Source of the DNA: Paragonimus westermani
Lineage: Eukaryota > Platyhelminthes > Trematoda > Plagiorchiida > Troglotrematidae
Direction: 5' to 3'
Length of the DNA stretch: 64,000 nucleotides
Assembly (NCBI GenBank): GCA_008508345.1
Contig: QNGE01003490.1
Span: 4,293 to 68,292 of the forward strand
The notes under the pieces: model-generated
The model's input: the letters and a program-made list of their open reading frames with translations, nothing else
What the model was told of the DNA's origin: nothing
The model's database searches: none
Position numbers and translations under genes: made by a program
Shown here: in pieces, positions 13,741 through 25,200 of the stretch
How the letters are laid out: each line of letters begins with the position of its first letter
Position numbering within the stretch: position 1 is the stretch's first letter

Positions 13741-14480
13741 GTATAGTTGTCACCCTTCAACCTGAAGGTAATGTGTGAATTTGACAACGATGTTTGGATG
13801 CCGTTTATAGAATTACCCATAAGTCTCTGGGATGATGGCTCTATTAAGACAGGTGTCCATAGGACAGCCACGCGGTTTAGTCAGTACCTGAATAGTGGTT
13901 TCACACCTGTCCATCATAAACTCACACTAGTAAATACACTATTCACACGAGCAGGACGAATCTGTAAACAAGACAGCCTTGTGGAAAAATTGGTCTTGAT
14001 CACCTCCGTACCGCAATCCAACGATTATCCCAAAAGTTTCATTGGAAAGTATAGTACGCAGCAACCGTGGTCCGAACAGGTGGTCACTGTTAGAAGAAAG
14101 AAGGTCTACGATGAACTGCCTTTTTAAGGTGACTACAGTATAAGTCAGACAACGCGAAGGCCAGTAAATTCGATTAAACAGACATTTGACTCGGCCGAAC
14201 CACACTTATTTGCTCAGACCCTGAAACCATGTGCATTTAGTCAAGATTGATCAGCCTGTCACTACCATCTCACATTGTGCCTGACAATTTTTATGCAGCC
14301 GTGAAGGAAGTTACTCGGCAAAATCGAGAGGTGCTTGATCTCCAGAGTTAAGGACCACTTGCTTAAGTGGGCGCATAAGCCCGTGTTACCGACAAAGCAT
14401 TGTTTCTGGTTCATTTGTCTGCAACAGTCATTTCTCCGTTGGATCCTGCCTCTCTCTTCCAATCGGTTATCGACCGTCTG
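13741..14480 (+). mobile_element. Penelope-like element relic: RT C-terminus plus GIY-YIG nuclease
   Basis: The frame at 13747-14127 reads like the end of a Penelope-like reverse transcriptase: a DDGSIKT-VHR stretch, then QYLN, PVHHKL, LVNTLFTRAGRIC, and an LPF-GD block just before the TAA at 14125. Downstream, with frameshifts, comes a GIY-YIG-like segment at about 14290-14370: CSREGSY, then GK-ERCLISRVKDHLLKW. The order RT then GIY-YIG is the Penelope hallmark. A one-base loss between the GSY and GK parts and several stops show that it is dead. RT motifs upstream of 13741, including the catalytic YxDD, are not recognisable. It belongs to the superfamily I suspect for the hairpin repeats at 23.1 and 40-44 kb, though no direct link is shown. 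Confidence 0.72.
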
Positions 14481-17400
14481 TTTTCAGTCGAAGGTATGTT
14501 CTTAATGTAACGGCAGCATAAGCTTCAGTTGTTAGTAAAAATTGGTTGTAGAAGAATAACGCGTAAAACATACAAGATTAGTCTTTTTGTTAGACTGAGC
14601 TTTCAAGCCTAACGTCAACCGACTTAGTTTATATACGGAGTTTTCTAATCAACTGCTACAACGTCAGCCTTATTTCCAAAGTTGACGTACATTCTTGCTG
14701 ATAATCAAGAAACACCAAGGAGAAAGCAACAGTTGATCCTTTTGCATTTGTACAAGATAACTGGTGTACCTCCAGCCCATTCGACTGTTATCTGATCGAC
14801 CCTTACGTCTTCTATTTCTAGTAGGTTCCTTTTGGAATCAGCTCCTTATAAGTCGTTAGTTGATTCAAACCGTCAAGACGGCGATAATCGCTTCGCTTTA
14901 TTTGATATTTTTCTTGATTTACTGCCAAGATATTATGACTGGAGAAGGATGACGACTGTTTGGCTGACAGAGAACACATGTGTATGGACTTCTTGGGCCA
15001 CCAAGCCAATTTTCGAAAAAGGATGAGTATTGGTAGCAAGTAATGCCATCGTTCACACGGAATTCGTGACCCTTCTCGGTTCTTTGTATCACATGGATGA
15101 TTCGAACCTAGTGGTTGGCCACTGTTACGGATGATACATTTAAACGAAGTGCTTTAGTCCGTATGGATAAAACTGCTCGAACCTGTTCGTTTTAAGATAT
15201 TTGTAGTAGAATAGGTGGTTTATTCTGGCAGTTTATTCGTCAGCTTCAAGAATTACCTCGTGTTGCTATTTCTCAGCAAGCTTGATATACTCTAACAAAT
15301 TATGTTTACGTCAAAATTTTGAACTCTCGATGAATTTCCTAAATCCCCTCAGTACAGTATCGGTGCATTTGGAGATGTATCCTCTCTTCTGCTCATTCAC
15401 ACATTCTTTTCATTAGGACATCCGTTTAAAAAACCTCGAATCCCTGTAGTTCACAGACGCACAAACCATATTCTTGATCATCGATCACCGCACCGCTTGC
15501 CGTTTGAAATATGGATTGCACTGGGAACGCGCTGATGCTTTTTGTGTTCATCCGCTTCCAAAAGCCGAGGTTGTCTGGCCAGTCTAGTTTTTTGTTTCAG
15601 TTCATCCAGTTTCGATTTACGGACCATTATTTCTCCCTCAAATCACTGTTTGTGTAGGCATCGTTTGCAGTTGTCTGACAGTGAAATGTGCAAAAATGAT
15701 CACAGTTCAGTTGATCGTTCGTTTTTGTTGACTTTGGCTAACACAAGTTGAGTTCGATGGGTCTTGTTTTCGTTTTAAAACCCTGAAAGTTACACTGAAT
15801 GGACCACGGTATGTAAATGTACCTGACAGAACCCAGTTTTCGTCTTGAGGCAGAAAACCTTGGTCCGGAGAATAACGCGACTGTCTCTTCTAACTGCCCC
15901 CAAGTCGAACCAAAAGTCGAGTGTAAAACGTCGCTTTGTTCCTCTTCAAAACGCGTGCGACAACGAGGAAAGTACAGGGTATTTATATGGTGCCTGGAGA
16001 CACTCTCGAGTCAAAAGACTGGAGGACAGTTACTGAAAATAGTAGTCATAATCACCAAGCCACCAATGAACATGGTGGAGTAAAGGTCGATTAGATGAGA
16101 AAATAGGATTACTTAACAGTTTTGTCTTGCTGTACATAGACAAAACACAATGATGCTGTCTGATCAACTTGTTCGATGCTTCAGTTTATTCGGGTCAGGT
16201 GATTGGGTTGATTTGTGAAGTGGCCACTACTGTTTTATTGGGCAAGGCGCTTCTTTATGCAATCGCCAGTTTGCTTGTGAGCGTCATTTTAAGTGGGGTC
16301 ATTATTCTATTGGGTGTGTGTGTACTAATAACTCGAAATCCTCTTTAGGGCAATTTTACTTGTTGGTTCTTCGAATCAATCTGATTCAGCGATTCGGTTA
16401 GCTTGCGGTGAGCTTGTGAAAATAAACGGCTCTGTAATGTTGTAAGCTGTGGTCAGTGAGCACTCTCTGGGTTACACTACCCCTTGGCTGCGCGAATCAT
16501 CCGCACGACAATTCTAGCAGTGTAACACAGTGACGCAACTGATTTCGTGATTTTGTTGTCGGTCCCATCAAACAATGCTAGTGTGTGTGTGTGTGTGTAT
16601 ATTTATTATTAGTTTGCAACCAGTTTGAGAATGTAACAAATGGACTAAATTTCGAACCTTCAGCGTCGTTATCCCGAGTGTTGTTAACCATATTGGTGGC
16701 ACATCAGTTACATGTTTTGACCCCAAACTATAAGAGACAGGTAGCGTCAACTTGCTATGTGGCGCATTTGTAGTTGATCACTCGAGTAGCTAACAGCATT
16801 ATCATAGCCGGTGCAAACCAGCTGCACAGACCGAGCGGACACATTCATCTAGTTGAACGCCTACGGATTCTCGATAGCGAGCCATCAGTGTTACTTTCTG
16901 AGTTGATAAGCAACCTTGTGATCATTTTACGTGATTCAATGCCACATAATTGGCTCAGCCAAAAGCATGAATCATGCCATCAGTTGAAACCCATTTGAAG
17001 CACGTTTAAACCTCGCTTAGATCGCTGTTGCGACCACCTCGATTACGACGGTTTGTCTACGAGTGGCCTTCGTTACGGTAGCGTCGAGCTATTTGATGCT
17101 ATAACTTATTCGCTATGGCAAAATATTATTTGGAGCGCGTTTTCCACCATGTTTGTATCTGTCCACAATACTGCGTCCGTTCCAGTGTTCTCAGAACTAT
17201 GATGAATTGTAAGATAGAGACTAATCAATCTGGGTTTCTGTTCACGGTTGGATATCGGCATATGTTCATTGCGCGACTCTTTAGCTAACAGTAACGTTTA
17301 CATTTCTGATTCATCTGGGTGCCCCTCGACTTCGGCCACTCTTTTACTGTTGGTATTGGTATCCAGTGACACACAATTCGACCATCATGCCTACATCGCT

Positions 17401-18361
17401 TATGGTCCTTTGTTCGCTCACCGTTGTGTCAGGCATTCATTCAGTCGACTCATAGCCTCTGACTGCGTTTGTTCCTCAGTTCTAGTTTTTGGTTATATAT
17501 TGATCTTTCGCCTTAACGATGATTCCGTGTTTTTGATTGAGCGATATGTGTGCACATACATCTAAGCTTTCTAACTTTAATTTTCTAATTGCCGATCAGA
17601 TTGTTCGACCGATTCTCGTCCACGTCTTCTATGGGCTGGCTACTTTTGTCTGCCAGATCTATCCACCGTGGACAACACTGTCCCGGGCGCTGTGGGAACA
17701 CGATTTACCAACCAGGAGGGTTTCTACCTTTGTCCCGGTTTGGATTCTGCCTACGATCTTGACTCTATTGCCATCACGGTGAGATCTCCTTGATATGGAT
17801 CCGTTCACGTGCCACGTTACTGGTGATCATTGCTAGTGATACCCTTAGTGCTACCACTTTATGGTTTTTCAGTTGTTCAGTGTCTCTTTCCTGTTCTATG
17901 TACCCATGACGGATGTCCTTTGTTAATTACGTTCTTCTAGAGTATAAATCTCCACCGACATCCTTGACCAGGTTCGCCCGTCACAGTAGCCGGAACCAAA
18001 GTGCGTGCGCTCACCCACTTCATCACTTACGATTTCGTCCACGTAGGCCATATTCCCTGTTGGTCTGTAGGATGAGATTGAGGGGGGAGGGGCGTTCGAA
18101 CAACCTTCTTTATGACACAACGGACCTTGGCTGCTTAACAAGCTGCCAGGTTAGAACGTTAGGTGAATTCGCTTGGGTATATGTAGTGTAGTGACTGAAT
18201 CTAAGCCGTATACCGGAATCAATTCTGAGAAACTAGGTTGGGAGGCGAAAACTGGAGCCATGAAGTGAGTGTGGGATAAAAATGTTGGTAACGAAGTCAT
18301 GGAGCCGTTTCCGATTCACGTCAAGTCAAAAGAGAATAATTACTGTCAGAGTACCCTTTGC

Positions 18362-18364
<3 letters not shown>
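14481..18364. other. No recognisable gene
   Basis: Apart from a (GT)9 microsatellite at 16581 I see no feature. Frames up to about 100 codons occur, but none resembles a known protein. Confidence 0.5.
16581..16598. repeat. (GT)9 microsatellite
   Basis: Nine uninterrupted GT dinucleotides, followed by an AT-rich stretch. Confidence 0.95.

Positions 18365-18406
<42 letters not shown>
18365..18406. repeat. (TA)21 microsatellite at the LINE 5' junction
   Basis: Twenty-one uninterrupted TA units. The first LINE-like codons (EQGFADRRQHK) start immediately after it, so it marks the 5' truncation point of the LINE at 18407. A reading frame runs through it and yields a run of alternating Ile-Tyr, which is an artefact. 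Confidence 0.95.
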
Positions 18407-18409
<3 letters not shown>

Positions 18410-20511
18410 CAGGGGTTCGCAGATCGTCGGCAACACAAGGAGTTCTACGATTCGCTTAAAGCGATCTTCGGTCCGTCTATCCAGTCTACTAAAGCACTGG
18501 TAGACGTGGACACCGGCTATTCTTGCAGCCAGCCGGAAGTCATCATGGGAATATGGCGCAAACACTTCGGCAGCCTGCTAAATCACTCTACTACAATTGA
18601 ATGGGCGACTGTTAACAGTCTGCCGCAACAGGACGGCAAATCTTCGCTTGCTCTCGACCCAGACTTGCTGGAGTTGCAGAGGGCGATTGGTCAACTGCGC
18701 AACGGGAAGGCTGCAGGCGAGGATGGGCTGCCAGGTGAGATCCTGAAGAATGGCGGGCCGGCGTGGAAACGCGCTCTGCTCCAGTTGGTCCACTCGATTT
18801 GGGAGCACGAAGCGATGCCACAAGACTTTAAGGACGCTCTTATCGTCCCCTTGTTCAAAAAGGCAAGGGTAGCGAGCAATGCACCGACAGCTACCGGGGT
18901 ATCAGCCTGTTGAGCTGTGCAGGCAAGGTGCTTGCCAGAATCCCCCTGAACCGACTGGATGCAAACGTTTTGAAGGTGAATGTTCCCGAGGAGCAATGTG
19001 GATTCCGGTCGAGTTGGAGTACGATCGACATGGTGTTTGCTGCTCAACAGCTTCATGAGAAATGCCCGAAAATGAACCAGCCCCTGTATGCCCTGTTCGT
19101 GGATTTCACCAAGACCTCCGATTCCGTAAGCCGCGAGGCGCTGTGGATGGTGCTTGGTAAGTTTGGATGTCTAGGCAAATTCGTCAGTACGATTGGATCG
19201 TTGCATCTGGGCATGAAGGCGAAGGTGCAATCGTGTGGATCGACCTCCGATGAATTCGACATCTTCACTGGCGTGAAGCAGGGTTGTGTTCTAGCCCCAG
19301 CCCTATTTAGCTTATATTTGACTGCCATAGTAACAGCTGCTTTCCAGGACTCTGGAGAGAATGGTGTGGAGGTGGAGTACCGGCTGACAGGCGCGTGTTG
19401 CATATTCGATGCTTCGGTGCCCCAACCCGATTACATGCCTCAACGATACATATCCCCTTGTTCGCAGATGACTGCATTGCTGGCACATAATGAAGAGGAG
19501 CTGCAACGTCTGGCTACAGCCTTCGGCTCAGCAGCATCGAAGTTTGGATTGGACATCAATACAGGTAAGACGTTTTCGTTTTTTCAGCCTTCTCCTGGTG
19601 GAGGTGCTGCTTGTGTACCTCCACCCGAAATTCGCATCGCTGGAGACACTGTGAATGGCTGCGGGGATTTTTGCTACTTGGGTAGCAACTTGTCGACAGA
19701 TCTGTCCGTGGACCGCGAGTTGAGAGCGCGTGTGGCAAAGGCTAGCGCTGCTTTCGGACGTCTTGAAAGGCGTGTCTGGAAGAATCACAGCCTGAAGATG
19801 GCCACGAAGTTGTGTGTCTACCGCTCAATGGTGCTGTCTATCCTGCTGTACGGCAGTGAGACGTGGACACTGTATCAGCGGAACGTGAGCTATTTGAGCC
19901 GTTTCCATGTTCAGTGTCTGAGGCGCATCTTGGGTATTCGGTGGTCGGACATGATTCCGAACACTGAGGTACTGCGGCGAGCGGACATGGACGGGATGGA
20001 AGCCATGTTGATGCTGAACCAGCTCCGTTGGCTCGGTCACGTCCGTCGGATGGGCGATGACCGTATCCCGAAGCAGTTACTGTACGGACAAGTGAAGTCA
20101 GGTAAGCGAAATCCCGGTGGCCAGAAGCGGAGGTACCAGGATGTTGTGCAGGTAAGTCTTTCACGTTGTAACATTGATTTTAGATGTTGGGAAGATTTGG
20201 CGTTGAACCGGACGGCCTGGAGGAATACGGTTCGGGCGGGCGTCCGAGCGTTCAACGAGCAACTATTGCGTGGTCGCGAGCGGAAGCGTGCGGTACGCAA
20301 AGGAACCATCGGTGCCATAGGTCGCGGTGACGTGACTATATGGCGTTGCGATGTGTGCGGCCGCGAATGCGCTGGCCGTTTGGGGCTAGTAGGTCACCAA
20401 CGTACTCATAGTACACCGTCGGCGAAGAGTGAGTTAGGCTCAGGTAGGCCATATCAGTATATCCATTCTACTTCTGTTAATGATCGCATTGGCCAACATC
20501 CTGGTCGTTGA
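18407..20511 (+). pseudogene. 5'-truncated non-LTR retrotransposon (LINE) reverse transcriptase
   Basis: The endonuclease end is missing; sequence starts just before the RT fingers. Motifs in order: RNGKAAGEDGLPGEILK, ALIVPLFKK, then after a shift YRGISLLS, QCGFRS, motif A VDFTKTSDSV (both Asp kept), motif B GVKQGCVLAPALFSLY, thumb ILLYGSETW, LRRILGIRW, LRWLGHVRRM, and a C-terminal zinc finger (CDVCGRE...GHQRTH) near 20350-20410. One base is lost at about 18862, splitting the RT into two frames. A second one-base loss near 19390 and a two-base loss near 19475 cancel each other, so the frame 18910-20511 stays open for 533 codons, yet the catalytic FADD (TTC GCA GAT GAC, 19461-19472) lies in another frame. 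The element therefore cannot make active RT. It is the best preserved LINE in the window. The clade is uncertain. Confidence 0.88.
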
Positions 20512-21011
20512 CAATTAATCCTTTTCAGAAACTTGATTGTCTGTGGTCTACCATCCATTCTTTTCTTCGGCTTTGTTGGTGGATTGTATGGTGAATTGTT
20601 TGCCTGGTTTTTCATAGTTCAATGAGAATTTTGCTGTTCATCCCTATCTTCTCTGAGATGCACTAACCTGCACTCCTATACTGCAGCGCTTCTTGTATTA
20701 CACTTCACAAATCTTTCTTCCTAGTTTAGAACTCGTCACTGCAGTTTCTCTCTGTTTAGTTTCCAAGAGATAAGAGTTCCCTTTCCTTATTGGCCAACCA
20801 GCATTGGCTGGCTGCACAGAAAGGCCCCACTGGCACACCTCCCGGTCTTACTCCTTCGGGTTTACACTGGGTATGTGATGTGGGTGGAACTGCGAGTGGT
20901 GCAGCGCAAGCCAATTGCAGTGATGGATAAGCGCCGGCGTCCTTTGGCTTCGGTCAGTGTGGCAAGCTAATCCGAATCGGATGCCGCCAACCATACCCCC
21001 CATCAAAGGAC
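20512..21011 (+). mobile_element. Probable LINE 3' untranslated region
   Basis: Sequence after the LINE stop codon, with T-rich and then GC-richer blocks (CTCCTTCGGG near 20850, CCGGCGTCC near 20930) unlike the surrounding DNA. The 3' limit is a guess: I see no poly(A) or short tandem tail that would fix it. Confidence 0.4.
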
Positions 21012-22074
21012 TAGCCATGTGTGAGACAGTCAGCTAATCAAACCTTGACGGTTTTCAGTGGTCGACTCGAAACCACCTTGCGTGTGGATAAGCATGTTGA
21101 TGAAGATCACGAAACAACTTAACACAGGGATAATCTATCTGCGACTGGAAAACTCGAAAATCCGTATGCCTAACTGACCCATGGAATTCACAAACGCGTG
21201 TGCAGTTTAGTTCAAACAGGATAGCGACGAAGTAACAATGATATCCAATTGGATCAGTTAGCTCCGCAACGAGTAACGCATATTACGCTGATCTATTCAC
21301 ATAGACGACCTAACCAACCAACTGAAAACCAGCTGCCTGGGTAGATCGACTAAAAATGTCGATGGATAAGACTGATCTGACATATCAAACGCTATCGACA
21401 ATACACCCCTAAAATGTATGCTTCTCACTGGGATTGCGAGACCTGCCACTAATGCGGCGTGTAATTGCCTTGAAAGTTTTCACAAGATAAGGTTACGTTC
21501 TAGACGGTTGCTTTGAGCAAGTGATAACGCCACCCACTACCAGCCAAACGACCGCAGGTTAGATCCCCTACTATTGAGGCTGATAACGTCAGTGTTCACT
21601 CCAGGTATAGACCAGTGTCACGTGGCCCAGAATGAACTTTTTTATCAAAGCTGCAACAACAGTTTTGCGATAAACTCGAACGCTGTAGTTTGCTCTGAGT
21701 CCCAGTGGTTCGCATGTATCAACTTCGACAACACGGTGAAATGGATGTACAGTTTGTAAACTCGGTGTCCTCGTTAAAACCGCAAATCAGGAAAATTACG
21801 TTGTCCTGTTAAAGAAACATTCTGAACGGCGGGGTTACTGTGCGGTTTACATGTTCTAATAGTAATTTTCCCACATATTACGCGACTGATCGGCGAGTAT
21901 GCATCCGTTCGTTCAGACCAGCATAACAGCAATCGTATCAACTGGGTTCGAATTCCCTAGTTCAAATTTCGCAGTGGACGTTAACATATCTCGATAAGCA
22001 ATGATACAATAAGAGTTTGATAGTTATTCTATTTACATGAGTGTACATATATCGGGATCACTTCTTCGGGCATT
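21012..22074. other. No recognisable gene; SNIP1 3' flank
   Basis: Sequence between the LINE and the last SNIP1 exon. No feature is seen. SNIP1 3' UTR sequence, if longer than a few bases, would lie at the high-coordinate end. Confidence 0.5.
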
Positions 22075-22079
22075 TTATT
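22074..22079 (-). terminator. Candidate poly(A) signal overlapping the SNIP1 stop codon
   Basis: On the minus strand the end of SNIP1 reads GAA TAA AAT, so a perfect AATAAA hexamer overlaps the TAA stop. I see no other AATAAA in the next ~100 bases. If used, the 3' UTR would be only about 15-30 nt. Confidence 0.35.
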
Positions 22080-22281
22080 CCGGATCCTCTGATTCTTGTT
22101 GTTCATCATCTTCATCCAACTGTGCGGTCATCAAAACGTATTCACGTGAAGAATAGCCAAATTTGATCAGATCCTTCTCAAGCAATTCGTAATAACGCCT
22201 CGGTTCGATTCGTGTGTTGTTCAGATAAGTCCCGTTCGCTGATTCCAAATCAATCAGGTACAAACGGACCATTCCACGAAC
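22075..22281 (-). CDS. SNIP1: SNIP1 exon 3 (second half of FHA domain, C-terminus)
   Basis: Starts after the acceptor CGCTTGTAG in phase 0 and reads VRGMVRLYLIDLESANGTYL, then RIEPRRYYELLEKD and KFGYSSREYVLM, before an acidic tail (DEDDEQQESEDPE) and TAA. Asn252-Gly253 is the last FHA ligand motif. The acidic tail is a family trait. A simple reading would start the frame at the internal Met240, but the acceptor and phase show that V237 is the first exon residue. Confidence 0.92.
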   Translation of the reverse strand, partial: VRGMVRLYLIDLESANGTYLNNTRIEPRRYYELLEKDLIKFGYSSREYVLMTAQLDEDDEQQESEDPE

Positions 22282-25200
22282 CTACAAGCGGAAACAACCA
22301 TTACACGGATGGATACTTAAGAGTAGGATCTGCTATAGTAGCAGACAAAATGTCAGCGAATATGACCGGCCACAAAGGTTGCATTAGAACAACCGGTTAG
22401 ACAACAGTTACAATGACGATATCAGATATGATTCAGTCAGATGAAGTCAATCAGTTATATTGTACATATCGAAAGGTGGAATTCCAGCCATCAACACCAT
22501 TGTAGTTATAACGATGATAATAAGTTGAAAAGATATGTTGAGTTGTAATGGTCGAAGTAAAAACGAAAAAGCAAGACTTTGTATTTCAAGATTACAAACA
22601 AAGCAACAGAAAGGTTTACATATATCCCAGCGCTTAATGAGCTCTAGAGCAACAGGTACAGATGCATTGAAATTGTGGCTGTCCTATCAACTCCAATCGA
22701 TAACCCCGCGATTAGGACTTCCAAGACAGCTCGAGATCACTGCTCTCATGAAACCTGCAAGGCGATATTTTAGATTACTGATGACAGTTACTGTGTCTCC
22801 TCTCGAGACGATCGGGCAACCTGATCATTGCTCACAAGCGAGAGTGGTTGAGCGTTCAGATTTGATAATTCGGTCGTGCCAATCCCGGCTGTGGCAAGGA
22901 TATGCACTACTGACGAGCTCTAATGAGAGCGAAACTCGACTCTATGGCTCCTTTTCGAAAGAGGCTGGCTGAAAAGTCTATCTGAATACGAAGGCTGCAA
23001 TCAAATGTGAGTGATACTCAAATTGAAAGGTATAGATTCATTGAAATTGCGACTAGGCAGAGGAACCACACGTTTTTGTGCATGTGTGGTTCATAACTAA
23101 AGCTCAGACAAGGATTGGAATAAGCCTAGGAATGTTCAACACTCCTGAGGAAGGCCACCCGAGGTGGTTGAAACGTAAAGTATTACAACTTGCTCGTAAC
23201 GTTGTGTTATTCCCAATCTGTTTATCAAGCCTAGGAATGACTGTTATCACCAGGAGACTCACCAGTAGGCTTCTTGTATGCTTTCAAATGGGATTCAACG
23301 ACAGAATTCATGAAATGTGTGTAATACCACTACGTCGAGCTAGAAATTTTGTGGATCTGTTTAATAGTTCTAACCCTTTCTTAAAGAAATTAGAGGACAT
23401 TGCGAAGGAAATCGCGTCCCATGGAGAGATATACCAGCGTCATTAAATGGTGGGATAAGGTGGGCGGGTGAAAAAATGCCTTCAAACAAGCCACATCGAG
23501 AAAAATGAGGCACCTGATTTTCGCGAGAACGTAACTGGAACACGTGCATGTTGTGGCGCAAGGTGTATATTTGTCAGGTTGATGAACTGAGAAGATTTGT
23601 CCTCTTATTTGCATTCCTTTCTTTTCAGCAGTCTGATATTCTATTCCTATACCCTGTTTTTGCTTTATTGAACTAATTCGTCGCGAATCGTCTGCGGCGG
23701 GAGTAGCCATTAATGACCAGCCCAACTCGTGGGACGATCCATCTTTGACCTTGTGAACTCCGTTCGTTTGTTGAGTGAGATTATCGTTGTGAATGACTGA
23801 GGTTTGCCTGTTGTAATTCTACGTGTTCTTTTATTAGTACCATAGAAATATTCGAGTTTAATTTTGTTTTCAAGTTCGGGGGATTCGTTTGAGGGCAACC
23901 CGCAACTCAACGATCAGACGTGTATCGTTACACAAGGTGTTCAAAGATTAACACACTTTGAGTGTTGACAACGATTCTCATTAACAAATCAATTTCGAGA
24001 TATTCACAAACGATAACTATCAGCGGACACTTGACGTAGCTTAGCAGTAAAGTCAATGTTTGCTCATCATACACCGATTACACATGTTAACAAGGAAGCG
24101 TGTATGAGTATAAGCAAACGTAAGCAATGACAGCATTCATTCGAAAACTGTACAACGTTAACGTACAATCAATCCATTAATGGCAGTTGTGAAATTTGAG
24201 AGTGTACCATATCCGACTTCATCAGGAAGCTAGAATAATCGTCCATGTAAACCAGTTATACAAAGATTACGGGAATAATATGTTCTACCATAGCAGTTTG
24301 GTTAGGTGAATCAGTTGTCTGCAGGACTGATTTCGACATATTGACTGAATAACTAGACCAGTACACTATCACAACGCAATCGTAACGAGCCCCCACTGAG
24401 AAATTTGATGACAAATATAGTTTCCAATATCACGGAGTCAGTGGTGGGCAATCCATTGAATGGATATCAGTTGTGCAGCAGGTCATACTATAGGCACAGT
24501 AATCTTGCTCCCCATATTGAACATCCTCGTAGTGGACATATTAGGAAAACTAACAGATTTTGGTTACTAGATTGTCTTCCGTTAGAACCCACCATCACAC
24601 CTTTCCAAGAACGGATACTTACTTCCACATAGTGGACATCTTGGTATTATCGCACAAATTGTCTCAGTATGTGAGTTGCCTGCAAAACAGACCAGACTGC
24701 ACCTGTTGGTGCGAGACCGTTTATATACCCCAACATAAAGTTAGATGGCCACATCAATTTTAGGAGGAGTTTCCTTAACTGCAAACAAACCGATTAGTTT
24801 TCGCAATGATTTTTTGCTTGAATGGCCTATAAGGAACCTGCATTAGATGCAAACGTATGGAAAAAAAAGTCTCGAGAGAATTATGCGGCTACTTCTGCCG
24901 ATGTCATTCTACGAAAGTTCAATATGATATGCTTCTGCTGTGTTGCATCCGTACTTCGGTACATCAATAAGACATGCTTTGAACGAAAGACTGTAGTACG
25001 TCATAACTCAAACTCATTCAACTAGCCTCAACTAGTGCATACCTTGGTATCCTTACATACTTAGCAAGCTAAAAACGCTCAGAGATTTTCAATGGTATTG
25101 TCATCAGGATGGTAGATCGGTTAATCAAAAGTCTAAGTCATTCCAGATAGCCATGCTGCTGTGATATACGACGTTGTCGTGTTAGAAAATTACAGTCCCA

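Noticed and set aside
18269..18406. Upstream extension of the LINE frame through (TA)n, giving an Ile-Tyr run
   Set aside because: The microsatellite and sequence before it are not part of the LINE; the start Met is accidental.
22535..22972. 145-codon open frame on the plus strand
   Set aside because: It overlaps the hammerhead SINE, resembles no protein and lies antisense in a SNIP1 intron; chance frame.
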